Below, in pieces: positions 1 through 8,558 of a DNA stretch of 64,000 nt. The notes under the pieces are model-generated. The model worked only from the letters and a program-made list of their open reading frames with translations, was not told where the DNA came from and did not search any database. The translations under genes were made by a program, and so were the position numbers. Every line of letters begins with the position of its first letter. The first letter of the stretch is position 1. The DNA lies in the NCBI RefSeq assembly GCF_001667035.1, contig NZ_LZIR01000004.1, forward strand, positions 62,001-126,000, given 5' to 3'. The DNA comes from Mycobacterium sp. 852002-51057_SCH5723018 (GTDB lineage: Bacteria > Actinomycetota > Actinomycetes > Mycobacteriales > Mycobacteriaceae).

Positions 1-587
1 TCGGCGGTCGTCGGCACGATCAGCACCGAGATGCCGCGGTGCTTCTTGACCTCGGTGTTGGTGCGCACCGCCAGCCACACGTAGTCGGCGTAGGCGATCA
101 GGCTGGTCCACATCTTCTGGCCGTTGATCACATAGTCGTCGCCGTCGCGAACTGCGGTGGTGCGCAGGTTGGCCAGGTCGGTGCCGGCGCCCGGCTCGGA
201 GTAGCCGATGGAGAAGTGCAGGTCGCCGGCCGCGATCTTGGGCAGGAAGAACTTCTTCTGCTCGTCGGTGCCGTACGCCATGATCGTCGGCGCCACGCTG
301 TTGATCGTCAGGAACGGCACCGGCGCCCCGGCGATGGCCGCCTCGTCGGTGAAGATCAGCGAATCCATGGGGGAGCGGTCCTGGCCGCCGTACTCCTTGG
401 GCCAGCTCAGGGTGAGCCACCCGTCCTTGCCCATCTGCGCGACGGTCTCGCGGTAGACGTTGCCGACGCCGAATTCGCCGCCGATCGAGCTCAGCGCCTC
501 GCGGCGCTCCGGCGTCATGAGCGTGGTGAAGTACGACCGCAGCTCGCGACGCAGCTCCTCCTGTTCAGGGGTGTAACTGATGCGCAT
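1..587 (-). CDS. fadE26: Acyl-CoA dehydrogenase FadE26, 5' part (gene runs off the left edge)
   Basis: The minus-strand frame opens with MRISYTPEQEELRRELRSYF, a typical acyl-CoA dehydrogenase N-terminus, and stays open to the window edge, where it reads NTEVKKHRGISVLIVPTTA. About 195 codons are present of roughly 400 expected. In M. tuberculosis FadE26 pairs with FadE27 to form the alpha2beta2 ChsE4-ChsE5 enzyme that dehydrogenates the cholesterol side chain; that role is known for the family and inferred here. The start ATG lies at 585-587. The gene is divergent from fdxD across a promoter with a KstR-type box. The assignment rests on sequence character plus exact synteny with Rv3504-Rv3503c. 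Confidence 0.88.
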   Translation of the reverse strand, partial: MRISYTPEQEELRRELRSYFTTLMTPERREALSSIGGEFGVGNVYRETVAQMGKDGWLTLSWPKEYGGQDRSPMDSLIFTDEAAIAGAPVPFLTINSVAPTIMAYGTDEQKKFFLPKIAAGDLHFSIGYSEPGAGTDLANLRTTAVRDGDDYVINGQKMWTSLIAYADYVWLAVRTNTEVKKHRGISVLIVPTTA

Positions 588-679
588 TGCAAGCCGTCCT
601 TCTGTCTCGATCACAAGCCACGTCACGGCCCGTCACAAAGCCCGAGCGCGACCAACGGCAACCCGTTCGCCTCCCCGGT

Positions 680-693
680 TGTAACACGTTCTA
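680..693. promoter_or_regulatory. KstR-type operator in the fadE26/fdxD divergent promoter
   Basis: TGTAACACGTTCTA matches the published KstR consensus TnnAACnnGTTnnA at every fixed position. It sits 93 bp upstream of the fadE26 start and about 109 bp upstream of the fdxD start, so one site can control both directions. KstR is the TetR-type repressor of upper cholesterol catabolism, released by 3-oxo-cholest-4-en-26-oyl-CoA-type ligands. Binding here is inferred from the motif and from the cholesterol genes on both sides. Confidence 0.85.
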
Positions 694-801
694 GTCTTGG
701 AATCCAGCGACCGTTTGCCCTGACGCGCGAGGGCCCTATGGTGTAGCTACAAACCGAAAGGGCGCGTGCTCAGATTGAAGGCCAGGCTCGAGGAGGGTGT
801 C

Positions 802-993
802 GTGCGGGTGATCGTGGATCGTGACCGGTGCGAAGGTAACGCGGTGTGCTTGGGAATCGCACCGGACATCTTCGACCTGGACGATGAGGACTACGCCGTC
901 GTGAAGACCGATCCGATTCCCTCCGACCGGGAACAGCTGGCCGAACAGGCGATCGCGGAGTGCCCGCGCGCCGCGCTGCTGCGCGAAGACTAG
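802..993 (+). CDS. fdxD: [3Fe-4S]-type ferredoxin FdxD
   Basis: Small acidic ferredoxin of 63 residues. The cluster ligands are visible as CEGNAVC near the N-terminus and CP in ECPRAALL near the C-terminus, the three-cysteine pattern of mycobacterial [3Fe-4S] ferredoxins. The GTG at 802 is chosen because a strong GAGGAGG ribosome site (790-796) precedes it and the length equals the usual 63 residues; an in-frame GTG at 766 would add 12 residues. It begins the fdxD-hsd4A unit ahead of mce4. In M. tuberculosis FdxD is reported to support the acyl-CoA dehydrogenase or P450 steps of cholesterol side-chain oxidation; that role is inferred here. Confidence 0.9.
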   Translation: MRVIVDRDRCEGNAVCLGIAPDIFDLDDEDYAVVKTDPIPSDREQLAEQAIAECPRAALLRED

Positions 994-1006
994 AGGTATT
1001 CATAAA

Positions 1007-1924
1007 TTGACTAGCAGCACAAACGCGACCGATCTGTCCGGAAAGGTCGCGGTGGTCACCGGCGCGGCCGCGGGATTGGGCCGCGCCGAGGCGCTCGGCC
1101 TGGCCCGGCTCGGCGCCACCGTCGTGGTCAACGACATCGCTGCGGCGCTGGACGCCTCCGACGTCATCGACGAGATCAGCAGCTCTGGTTCGAAGGCAAT
1201 CGCCGTCACCGGTGACATCAGCCAGCGGGCGACCGCCGACGAGCTGGTCGCCACGGCCGACGGCCTGGGCGGCCTGGACATCGTCGTCAACAACGCCGGG
1301 ATCACCCGTGACCGCATGCTGTTCAACATGTCCGACGAGGAATGGGACCAGGTCATCGCCGTGCACCTGCGCGGCCATTTCCTGCTCACCCGCAACGCGG
1401 CCACCTACTGGCGCGGCAAAGCCAAAAAGGCCGCCGACGCGAAGATCTTCGGCCGCCTCGTCAACACCTCCTCGGAGGCGGGGCTGGTGGGCCCGGTGGG
1501 GCAGGCGAACTACGGCGCGGCCAAGGCGGGCATCATCGCCCTCACCTTGTCGGCCGCGCGGGCGCTGGGTCGTTACGGCGTGTGCGCGAACGCGATCTGC
1601 CCGCGGGCGCGCACCGCCATGACGGCCGATGTGTTCGGCGCGGTGCCCAATATAGAAGAAGGCGGCATCGACCCGCTGTCGCCGGAGCACGTGGTGAGCC
1701 TGGTCAAGTTTTTGTCATCGCCGGCCGCCGCAGAAGTCAACGGTCAGGTGTTCATCGTTTACGGTCCCCAGGTAACACTGGTGGCCGCACCGACCGCCGA
1801 GCACCGATTCCGCACCGACGGGGGGGCTTGGGAGCCCGCCGAACTCAGCGGCGCGCTGCAGGAATACTTTGCTGGCCGAGATCCGGAGCGGAACTTTTCC
1901 GCGGTCGGACTGATGGGGGAATAA
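1007..1924 (+). CDS. hsd4A: 17-beta-hydroxysteroid dehydrogenase-type SDR Hsd4A
   Basis: A 305-residue short-chain dehydrogenase. The cofactor loop is TGAAAGLG, the NAG motif is NNAG, and the catalytic Ser-Tyr-Lys appear as NTSSEAG followed by YGAAK. Hsd4A family proteins oxidise the 22-hydroxy or 17-hydroxy group during steroid side-chain breakdown. Start TTG at 1007, preceded by AGAGGT; the gene follows fdxD by 13 bp. A C-terminal extension beyond the usual SDR core (about residues 250-305) matches the longer Hsd4A form. Synteny with Rv3502c supports the name. Confidence 0.88.
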   Translation: MTSSTNATDLSGKVAVVTGAAAGLGRAEALGLARLGATVVVNDIAAALDASDVIDEISSSGSKAIAVTGDISQRATADELVATADGLGGLDIVVNNAGITRDRMLFNMSDEEWDQVIAVHLRGHFLLTRNAATYWRGKAKKAADAKIFGRLVNTSSEAGLVGPVGQANYGAAKAGIIALTLSAARALGRYGVCANAICPRARTAMTADVFGAVPNIEEGGIDPLSPEHVVSLVKFLSSPAAAEVNGQVFIVYGPQVTLVAAPTAEHRFRTDGGAWEPAELSGALQEYFAGRDPERNFSAVGLMGE

Positions 1925-1961
1925 CGATATAAGGCCGCTTTCCGGGGGGAGAATAGGCAAG

Positions 1962-1975
1962 TAGAACATGTGTCA
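1962..1975. promoter_or_regulatory. Degenerate KstR-like site upstream of yrbE4A
   Basis: TAGAACATGTGTCA agrees with TnnAACnnGTTnnA except for one base (GTG in place of GTT). It lies in the 235-bp gap between hsd4A and yrbE4A, about 185 bp before yrbE4A and upstream of a good promoter candidate. A weak KstR site here would let mce4 respond with hsd4A. Motif evidence only. Confidence 0.4.
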
Positions 1976-2041
1976 GATTGATAACGAAAGAAACGGTCTG
2001 ACCTGGACAAATTAACGGTTCTGACAGCGAAATGCTGTTCA

Positions 2042-2072
2042 TTGACACCGTGAACTTCTTCTGGGTTAATAT
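2042..2072 (+). promoter_or_regulatory. Candidate sigma-A promoter for yrbE4A-mce4
   Basis: A perfect TTGACA (2042-2047) is followed after 19 bp by TAATAT (2067-2072), in a locally AT-rich stretch within otherwise GC-rich DNA. It ends about 90 bp before the yrbE4A start. The gap size and the AT content suggest that mce4 has its own promoter and is not only read through from fdxD-hsd4A. The spacer is slightly long, so the exact -10 may be shifted. Confidence 0.5.
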
Positions 2073-2159
2073 GATCCGGCTCGCACCGAGCCGCATGCGA
2101 CCGAAGACAACGCGAAGGCGACACATAGGCTTCGCCGCGAGCAGCTGAGGGGTGCCACG

Positions 2160-2924
2160 TTGAGACAACAACTGGCGGTTCCCGCCCGTGCTGTAGGCGG
2201 GTTCTTCGAAATGATGATCGATACCGGCCGTGCGAGTTTTCGACGGCCGTTTCAGTTCGGGGAGTTCCTGGAACAGACCTGGATGATCGCCCGCGTCTCA
2301 CTGGTTCCGACGCTGCTGGTGTCCATCCCGTTTACGGTGCTGGTCGCGTTCACCCTCAACATCCTCTTGCGCGAAATCGGCGCGGCCGACCTGTCCGGCG
2401 CCGGGACGGCATTCGGCACCATCACCCAGCTGGGCCCGGTGGTGACCGTGCTCGTGGTGGCCGGCGCGGGCGCCACCGCGATCTGCGCCGACCTCGGCGC
2501 CCGCACCATCCGTGAGGAGATCGACGCGATGCGCGTGCTGGGCATCGACCCGATCCAACGGCTGGTCGTGCCGCGGGTTTTAGCGTCCACGGTGGTGGCG
2601 CTGCTGCTCAACGGCTTGGTGTGCGCCATCGGCCTGTCTGGCGGCTACGTGTTCTCCGTGTTCCTGCAGGGTGTCAACCCGGGCGCGTTCATCAACGGCC
2701 TGACCGTGCTCACCGGGCTGCGCGAGCTGGTCCTCGCCGAGGCCAAGGCGCTGCTGTTCGGCATCATGGCCGGGCTGGTCGGCTGCTACCGCGGTCTGAC
2801 GGTCAAGGGCGGCCCCAAGGGCGTCGGCAACGCGGTCAACGAAACCGTCGTCTACGCGTTCATCTGCCTGTTCGTCATCAACGTGGTGATGACCGCCATC
2901 GGCGTCCGGATTACGGCCAAGTGA
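2160..2924 (+). CDS. yrbE4A: Mce4 transporter permease YrbE4A
   Basis: A 254-residue MlaE-type integral membrane permease of the mce4 cholesterol importer. Long hydrophobic segments alternate with the conserved cytoplasmic loop EEIDAMRVLGIDPIQRLVVPR (about residues 120-140), the characteristic YrbE/MlaE coupling motif for the MceG ATPase. Length equals the usual 254 residues when the TTG at 2160 is used; GAGGGG lies 6-11 bp before it. It starts an operon with yrbE4B 7 bp downstream. No ATPase gene lies nearby, as expected, since MceG is encoded elsewhere in mycobacteria. Confidence 0.95.
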   Translation: MRQQLAVPARAVGGFFEMMIDTGRASFRRPFQFGEFLEQTWMIARVSLVPTLLVSIPFTVLVAFTLNILLREIGAADLSGAGTAFGTITQLGPVVTVLVVAGAGATAICADLGARTIREEIDAMRVLGIDPIQRLVVPRVLASTVVALLLNGLVCAIGLSGGYVFSVFLQGVNPGAFINGLTVLTGLRELVLAEAKALLFGIMAGLVGCYRGLTVKGGPKGVGNAVNETVVYAFICLFVINVVMTAIGVRITAK

Positions 2925-2931
2925 GCGTGCC

Positions 2932-3774
2932 ATGAGCTACGACGTCAGTTACCGGCTGCGCAACCTCGCGGCCAGGCTGCAGGGGCCGGTCGACGACTTC
3001 GGCGAGCAGGCGCTGTTTTACGGCGAAGCCCTGCGCTACATCCCCAACGCGATCACCCGCTACCGCAAGGAGACCATCCGCAACATCGCCGAGATGACCA
3101 TGGGCGCAGGGGCGCTCGTCATGATCGGCGGCACGGTCGGGGTCGCGGCGTTTCTCACCTTGGCATCCGGGGGAGTCATCGCCGTTCAGGGGTACTCGTC
3201 GCTGGGCAACATCGGCATCGAGGCGCTGACCGGCTTCCTGTCGGCGTTTTTGAACGTGCGCGTCGTCGCGCCGGTGATCGCGGGAATCGCGTTGGCCGCC
3301 ACCATCGGTGCCGGCGCCACCGCCCAACTGGGCGCCATGCGGGTGTCCGAAGAGATCGACGCCGTCGAGTGCATGGCGGTCCACTCGGTGTCCTACCTGG
3401 TGTCGACCAGGCTGATCGCAGGCCTGGTCGCGATCGTCCCGCTGTACTCGCTGTCGGTGCTCGCCGCGTTCTTCGCCGCCCGCTTCACCACCGTCTACAT
3501 CAACGGGCAGTCCAAGGGCCTCTACGACCACTACTTCAATACCTTCCTCATACCCACCGACCTCCTGTGGTCTTTCCTGCAGGCCATCGTGATGTCAATC
3601 GCGGTGATGCTCGTCCATACCTATTACGGCTACAACGCCAGCGGCGGCCCGATCGGCGTCGGCATCGCCGTCGGCCAGGCCGTGCGGACATCGCTGATCG
3701 TGGTGGTCGTCATCACGTTGTTCATCTCGCTGGCGGTATACGGCGCGTCCGGTAACTTCAACCTCTCCGGATAA
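2932..3774 (+). CDS. yrbE4B: Mce4 transporter permease YrbE4B
   Basis: A 280-residue MlaE-family permease and partner of YrbE4A. The loop SEEIDAVECMAVHSVSYLVS matches the EEIDA coupling-helix motif. An N-terminal amphipathic stretch of about 60 residues precedes the membrane segments, as in other YrbE-B subunits. It is 7 bp after yrbE4A and 18 bp before mce4A. Together the two permeases should form the inner-membrane channel through which sterol delivered by the Mce4 proteins is moved using ATP hydrolysed by MceG; this is known for the family. Confidence 0.95.
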   Translation: MSYDVSYRLRNLAARLQGPVDDFGEQALFYGEALRYIPNAITRYRKETIRNIAEMTMGAGALVMIGGTVGVAAFLTLASGGVIAVQGYSSLGNIGIEALTGFLSAFLNVRVVAPVIAGIALAATIGAGATAQLGAMRVSEEIDAVECMAVHSVSYLVSTRLIAGLVAIVPLYSLSVLAAFFAARFTTVYINGQSKGLYDHYFNTFLIPTDLLWSFLQAIVMSIAVMLVHTYYGYNASGGPIGVGIAVGQAVRTSLIVVVVITLFISLAVYGASGNFNLSG

Positions 3775-3792
3775 GGGGACCCCTGACGAAAC

Positions 3793-4995
3793 ATGGCAGA
3801 CACGGGATCGCGACGCACATCGGTCCGGCTGGCAGCGGCGCTGCTGGCCAGCTTGATCGTGGCCTTCGCCGTGCTGACATACCTTTCATACACAGCGGCT
3901 TTCGCTTCCACCGACACCGTCACCGTTTCGTCGCCGCGGGCCGGGCTGGTGATGGACAAGGGTGCCAAGGTCAAGTACCGCGGCATTCAGATCGGCAAGG
4001 TCGACGACATCAGCTATGCGGGTGACCAGGCGCGCCTGAAGCTGTCCATCAACAGCGACCAGATGCATTACGTTCCCTCCAACGCGACGGTGCACATCGC
4101 GGGCAACACCATCTTCGGCGCAAAGTCGGTGGAATTCATTCCGCCCCAGACGCCTTCGCCGACGTCGCTGCGCCCCGACGCGCACGTGGAGGCCTCCGCG
4201 GTGGCCCTGGAAGTCAACACCTTGTTCCAGTCGCTCATCGACCTGCTGCACAAGGTCGACCCGGTCGAATTGAACGGGACGCTGAGCGCGCTCGCCGAGG
4301 GCCTGCGCGGCCACGGCGACGACTTCGGTTCGCTGCTGTCGGGCCTGAATACGCTGACCCGGCAGTCCAATCCGAAGCTGCCCGCCCTGCAGGAGGACTT
4401 CCGCAAGGCGGGGATTGTCACCAACACCTACGCCGACGCCGCCCCCGACCTGACCACCGTCATCGACAACCTGCCGACGATCAACAAGACGGTCGTCGAC
4501 CAGCAGCGCAACCTCAACGACACGCTGCTGGCCACGATCGGCCTGGCCAACAACGCCTATGAGACATTGGAGCCGGCCGAGCAGAACCTCATCGACGCCA
4601 TCAACCGGCTGCGGGCCCCGATCAAGGTGGCCCACGACTATTCGCCGGAATTCGGCTGCCTATTCGGCGGGATCGACCGCGGCATCAAGGAGTTCGCCCC
4701 GCTGATCGGTGTCCGCAAAGCGGGCCTGTTCACATCGTCGAGCTTCGTGCTGGGCGCGCCGTCGTACACTTACCCGGAGTCGCTGCCGATCGTCAACGCC
4801 TCCGGCGGCCCGAATTGCCGTGGGCTGCCCGACATCCCGACCAAGCAGACCGGCGGGTCGTTCTACCGGGCGCCGTTCCTGGTCACCGACAACGCCTACC
4901 TCCCGTATGAGCCGTTCACCGAGCTGCAGTTCGACGCGCCCTCGACGCTGCAGTTCCTGTTCCACGGCGCCTTCGCGGAACGGGACGATTTCTGA
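3793..4995 (+). CDS. mce4A: Mce4A, cholesterol importer MCE-domain protein
   Basis: A 400-residue Mce protein. One N-terminal membrane segment (about residues 14-34, ALLASLIVAFAVLTYLS) is followed by the MlaD/MCE beta-barrel domain (VMDKGAKVKYRGIQIGKVDDI, about residues 50-130) and a long helical Mce C-terminal region. Mce4A is one of six subunits that form the periplasmic sterol-conducting assembly of Mce4. It overlaps mce4B by one base (TGATG). Order and length match Rv3499c. Confidence 0.95.
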   Translation: MADTGSRRTSVRLAAALLASLIVAFAVLTYLSYTAAFASTDTVTVSSPRAGLVMDKGAKVKYRGIQIGKVDDISYAGDQARLKLSINSDQMHYVPSNATVHIAGNTIFGAKSVEFIPPQTPSPTSLRPDAHVEASAVALEVNTLFQSLIDLLHKVDPVELNGTLSALAEGLRGHGDDFGSLLSGLNTLTRQSNPKLPALQEDFRKAGIVTNTYADAAPDLTTVIDNLPTINKTVVDQQRNLNDTLLATIGLANNAYETLEPAEQNLIDAINRLRAPIKVAHDYSPEFGCLFGGIDRGIKEFAPLIGVRKAGLFTSSSFVLGAPSYTYPESLPIVNASGGPNCRGLPDIPTKQTGGSFYRAPFLVTDNAYLPYEPFTELQFDAPSTLQFLFHGAFAERDDF

Positions 4996-6047
4996 TGGCG
5001 GCCGCGGGAATGCCGTCGCACCGGTCGATGGTGATCAAGGTCAGCGTCTTCACTGTCGCCATGCTGCTGGTGGCCGCGGCCCTGGTCGTCGTGTTCGGCG
5101 ACTTCCGGTTCGGCGCCGAAAATACCTACCACGCAACGTTTACCAACGTTTCGCGGCTGAAGGCCGGCCAAAAGGTCCGCATCGCGGGCGTGCCGGTCGG
5201 TGCGGTGTCGGGCATAAAGCTCAACCCGAACAACACCATTGATGTGAAGTTCGGGGTCGATCGCCGCTACCAGCTGTATTCGTCGACGCGCGCGGTCATC
5301 CGCTACGAAAACCTCGTCGGCGACCGCTTTTTGGAGATCACGTCGGGTCCGGGGGAGCTGCGTAAGCTACCGGCGGGCGGCACCATCAACTCCGAACACA
5401 CCCAGCCCGCGCTGGATCTCGATGCGCTGCTGGGCGGACTGAAGCCTCTGGTCAAGGGCCTCGACGCCGACAAGGTCAACACCATCAGCAGCGCCGTCAT
5501 CCAGTTGCTGCAGGGCCAGGGCGGGGCGTTGTCGAACGTGCTGGCCGACACCAGTGCGTTCTCCTCGGCGCTGGGCCAGCGCGACCAGCTCATCGGAGAC
5601 GTGATCACCAACCTCAACACGGTGCTGGGCACCGTCGACCAGAAGAGCGCGCAGTTCTCGGCCAGCGTCGACCAACTGCAGCAGTTGATCACCGGGCTGG
5701 CCAACAACAAGGATGTGATCGCCGGCGCGATCCCACCGTTGGCGTCGACGACGACGGATCTGACTGAACTGCTGAAGAATTCGCGCCGGCCGTTGCAGGG
5801 CATTTTGGAAAACACCCGGCCGCTGGCCACCGAGCTGGACAACCGCAAGGCCGAGGTGGCCAACGACGTCGAGCAACTCGGCGAGGACTACCTGCGGCTG
5901 TCCGCACTGGGCGCCTACGGGTCGTTCTTCAACATCTACTTCTGCTCGGTGACGATCAAGATCAACGGGCCGGCCGGCAGCGACATCCTGATACCGTTCG
6001 GTGGCCAAGTGGACCCCAGCAAGGGGAGGTGCTCTTTTGCCAAGTGA
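4995..6047 (+). CDS. mce4B: Mce4B, cholesterol importer MCE-domain protein
   Basis: A 350-residue Mce subunit with an N-terminal membrane helix (VFTVAMLLVAAALVVVFG) and an MCE domain beginning YHATFTNVSRLKAGQKVRIAG. The rest is a helical region rich in leucine and glutamine, then a short tail with two cysteines (YFCSVTIK and GRCSFAK) of the kind seen near Mce C-termini. The ATG at 4995 shares a base with the mce4A stop, so translation is probably coupled. The last 11 bases overlap mce4C. Confidence 0.95.
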   Translation: MAAAGMPSHRSMVIKVSVFTVAMLLVAAALVVVFGDFRFGAENTYHATFTNVSRLKAGQKVRIAGVPVGAVSGIKLNPNNTIDVKFGVDRRYQLYSSTRAVIRYENLVGDRFLEITSGPGELRKLPAGGTINSEHTQPALDLDALLGGLKPLVKGLDADKVNTISSAVIQLLQGQGGALSNVLADTSAFSSALGQRDQLIGDVITNLNTVLGTVDQKSAQFSASVDQLQQLITGLANNKDVIAGAIPPLASTTTDLTELLKNSRRPLQGILENTRPLATELDNRKAEVANDVEQLGEDYLRLSALGAYGSFFNIYFCSVTIKINGPAGSDILIPFGGQVDPSKGRCSFAK

Positions 6048-7101
6048 CGCACGGCGTGAACGCGACCCGCTGCGCACCGGCATCTTCGGCGTCGTGCTGG
6101 TGGTCTGCGTCATGCTGGTCGCGTTCGGGTACGCCGGGTTGCCGTTTTGGCCGCAGGGTAAGACGTATGACGCGTACTTCAGCGATGCCGGTGGCATCAA
6201 CCCCGGGAATGCCGTCTACGTATCGGGTTTCAAGGTCGGCAAGGTGCAGTCCGTCGGGCTGGCCGGAGACAGTGCCAAGGTGACCTTCAGCGTCGACCGG
6301 CACGTCACCGTCGGCGACCAGTCGCTGGCCTCGATCCGCACCGACACCATCCTCGGTGAACGCTCCATCGCGGTGACCCCGGCGGGCAGCGGCAGGGCGA
6401 CCACCATCCCGTTGAGCCGGACCACCACGCCATACACCCTGGCCGGGGCGCTCGAGGACCTCGGAAATAACGCCAACAATCTCAACAAGCCGCAGTTCGA
6501 GCAGGCGCTGAACGTGCTTTCCGACACGCTGCGCGATGCCACCCCGGAGCTGCGCGGAGCACTGGACGGGGTGACGTCGCTGTCCCGCACGCTGAACCGT
6601 CGTGACGAGGCGCTGCAAGGCCTTCTGGCGCATGCCAAGTCGGTGACGGGGGTGTTGTCGCAGCGCGCCGAACAGGTCAACAAGCTGGTCGACGACGGCA
6701 ACGAGTTGTTCGCCGCGCTCGACGAGCGGCGTGCCGCGATCGGTCAGCTGATCGCGGGCATCGCCCCTCTCTCACAACAGATCTCCGGCTTCGTCGCCGA
6801 CAACCGCAAGGAGTTCGGCCCGTCCCTGGGCAAGCTCAACTCGGTGCTGGACACCCTCAACGAGCGCCGCGACTACATCACTGAGGCCCTCAAGCGGCTG
6901 CCCGCCTACGCGACCTCGTTGGGCGAGGTGGTCGGTTCCGGGCCCGGGTTCAACGTCAACGTCTTCTCCGTATTGCCGGCGCCCATGGTCGCGATGGTGT
7001 TCGACTTCTTCTATCAGCCCGGCAAGCTGCCGGCCAGCCTGGCCGACTACCTGCGCGGGTTGATCCAGGAACGCTGGATAATCAGGCCGAAGTCGCCATG
7101 A
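6037..7101 (+). CDS. mce4C: Mce4C, cholesterol importer MCE-domain protein
   Basis: A 354-residue Mce subunit: membrane helix (FGVVLVVCVMLVAFGYAGL), MCE domain (YDAYFSDAGGINPGNAVYVSG) and helical C-terminal region. I chose the TTG at 6037 because AAGGGGAGG at 6021-6029 is spaced 7 bp from it; an in-frame GTG at 6001 has no such site and would overlap mce4B further. With this start the gene overlaps the end of mce4B by 11 bp. The stop overlaps mce4D by 4 bp (ATGA). Confidence 0.92.
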   Translation: MPSDARRERDPLRTGIFGVVLVVCVMLVAFGYAGLPFWPQGKTYDAYFSDAGGINPGNAVYVSGFKVGKVQSVGLAGDSAKVTFSVDRHVTVGDQSLASIRTDTILGERSIAVTPAGSGRATTIPLSRTTTPYTLAGALEDLGNNANNLNKPQFEQALNVLSDTLRDATPELRGALDGVTSLSRTLNRRDEALQGLLAHAKSVTGVLSQRAEQVNKLVDDGNELFAALDERRAAIGQLIAGIAPLSQQISGFVADNRKEFGPSLGKLNSVLDTLNERRDYITEALKRLPAYATSLGEVVGSGPGFNVNVFSVLPAPMVAMVFDFFYQPGKLPASLADYLRGLIQERWIIRPKSP

Positions 7102-8558
7102 CGCAGCGAATTGCCGGCAGCAGGGCGCTGCGCTACACCATCATCATCGCGCTGATCGTGGTGCTGATCGGCGGCGTGTATGTGGCCAACAACCAAGGCA
7201 ACAAGCGCATCCTCGTCGGATACTTCACGTCCGCCGTCGGGCTTTACCCCGGCGATCAGGTCCGCGTGCTCGGTGTGCCGCTCGGCCAGGTCGAGACGAT
7301 CCAACCGCGGCCCTCCGACGTCAAGATCATCATGTCGGTGCCCAAGGACCTGAAGATCCCGAAGGACGCGCGAGCCGTCATCGTCTCGCCAAACCTGGTG
7401 TCGGCGCGGTTCATTCAGCTCACGCCGGTCTACACCGGCGGCGCCGTGCTACCGGACGGCGGAAGCATCGATTTGGCCCGCACCGCGGTCCCCGTGGAAT
7501 GGGACGAGGTGAAGGAGGCGCTGACCCAGCTGGCCGTCCAGCTGGGCCCGACGACCGGGTCGATGCAGGGACCGCTGGGCGCGGCGATCAACCAGGCCGC
7601 CGACACGCTCGACGGCAACGGGCAGTCCTTCCACAACGCGCTGCGCGAGCTCTCCCAGGTCGCCGGGCGGCTGGGGGATTCGCGCAGCGACATCTTCACC
7701 ACGGTGAAGAACCTGCAGGTGCTGGTCAACGCGCTGTCGGCGAGTAACGAACAGATCGTGCAGTTCGCCGGGAACGTCGCGTCGGTGTCGCAGGTCCTCG
7801 CCGACAGCTCGCGCCACCTCGACAACACCCTGGGCACGCTCAACCAGGCGCTCTCGGACATCCGGGGATTCCTGCACGAAAACAATTCGACGCTGATCGA
7901 CACGGTCAACAAGCTCAGTGACCTGACCCAGACGCTGAGCGACCAGAGCGACAACATCGAGCAGGTGCTGCACGTCGCCGGCCCCGGCATCGCCAACTTC
8001 TACAACATCTACGACCCGGCGCAGGGCACGCTGAACGGCCTGCTGTCCATACCCGAGTTCGCCAACCCGGTGCAATTCATCTGCGGTGGCTCCTTCGAGA
8101 CCGCCGGCGGCCCAAGGGCGCCCGACTACTTCAAGCGCGCCGAGCTGTGTCGGGAGCGGCTGGGCCCGGTGCTGCGCCGGCTCGCGGTGAACTACCCGCC
8201 GGTGATGTTCCACCCGCTCAACACGATCACCGCCTACAAGGGCCAGATCATCTACGACACCCCGGAAACCCAGGCCAAGGCGGCGACCCCGGTCCCGCAG
8301 TTGACCTGGCTACCGGCCCAGGGCGCGCACACGCCGGCACCGGCCCAGAACCCTGCGGACCTGCAGGCGCTGCTGGTCCCGACGGCACCGCAGACCGGAT
8401 CCCCTCCGGGTCCCACGCCGCCCGGCGCGCGCCCCGGTCCCGCGCCGGGGCCCCTTCCCGGCTCGGCATTCGGTCCGTTGCCGGGCCCGCCGCCCGGCCA
8501 GGCGCCCCTCCCGGCGCCCGCGGAGCCGCCGCCGGCGGACCAGGGCGGTGGCCAATGA
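7098..8558 (+). CDS. mce4D: Mce4D, cholesterol importer MCE-domain protein with Pro-rich tail
   Basis: A 486-residue Mce subunit with an N-terminal membrane helix (YTIIIALIVVLIGGVYVANN), an MCE domain (LVGYFTSAVGLYPGDQVRVLG) and the helical Mce C-terminal region. The final 60 or so residues are low-complexity Pro/Gly/Ala (repeated PGP, PPG), somewhat longer than the roughly 450 residues of the M. tuberculosis protein. Such tails are typical of Mce D and F subunits and probably extend through the cell wall. Starts and stops overlap both neighbours by 4 bp. Confidence 0.94.
   Translation: MTQRIAGSRALRYTIIIALIVVLIGGVYVANNQGNKRILVGYFTSAVGLYPGDQVRVLGVPLGQVETIQPRPSDVKIIMSVPKDLKIPKDARAVIVSPNLVSARFIQLTPVYTGGAVLPDGGSIDLARTAVPVEWDEVKEALTQLAVQLGPTTGSMQGPLGAAINQAADTLDGNGQSFHNALRELSQVAGRLGDSRSDIFTTVKNLQVLVNALSASNEQIVQFAGNVASVSQVLADSSRHLDNTLGTLNQALSDIRGFLHENNSTLIDTVNKLSDLTQTLSDQSDNIEQVLHVAGPGIANFYNIYDPAQGTLNGLLSIPEFANPVQFICGGSFETAGGPRAPDYFKRAELCRERLGPVLRRLAVNYPPVMFHPLNTITAYKGQIIYDTPETQAKAATPVPQLTWLPAQGAHTPAPAQNPADLQALLVPTAPQTGSPPGPTPPGARPGPAPGPLPGSAFGPLPGPPPGQAPLPAPAEPPPADQGGGQ

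Noticed and set aside
39..746. A 235-codon plus-strand open frame over the fadE26 gene
   Set aside because: It is antisense to a clear acyl-CoA dehydrogenase and has the Arg/Gly/Val-rich composition of a high-GC shadow frame.
2010..2022. ATTAACGGTTCTG as a KstR site
   Set aside because: AAC and GTT are separated by one base, not two, so the dyad spacing is wrong.
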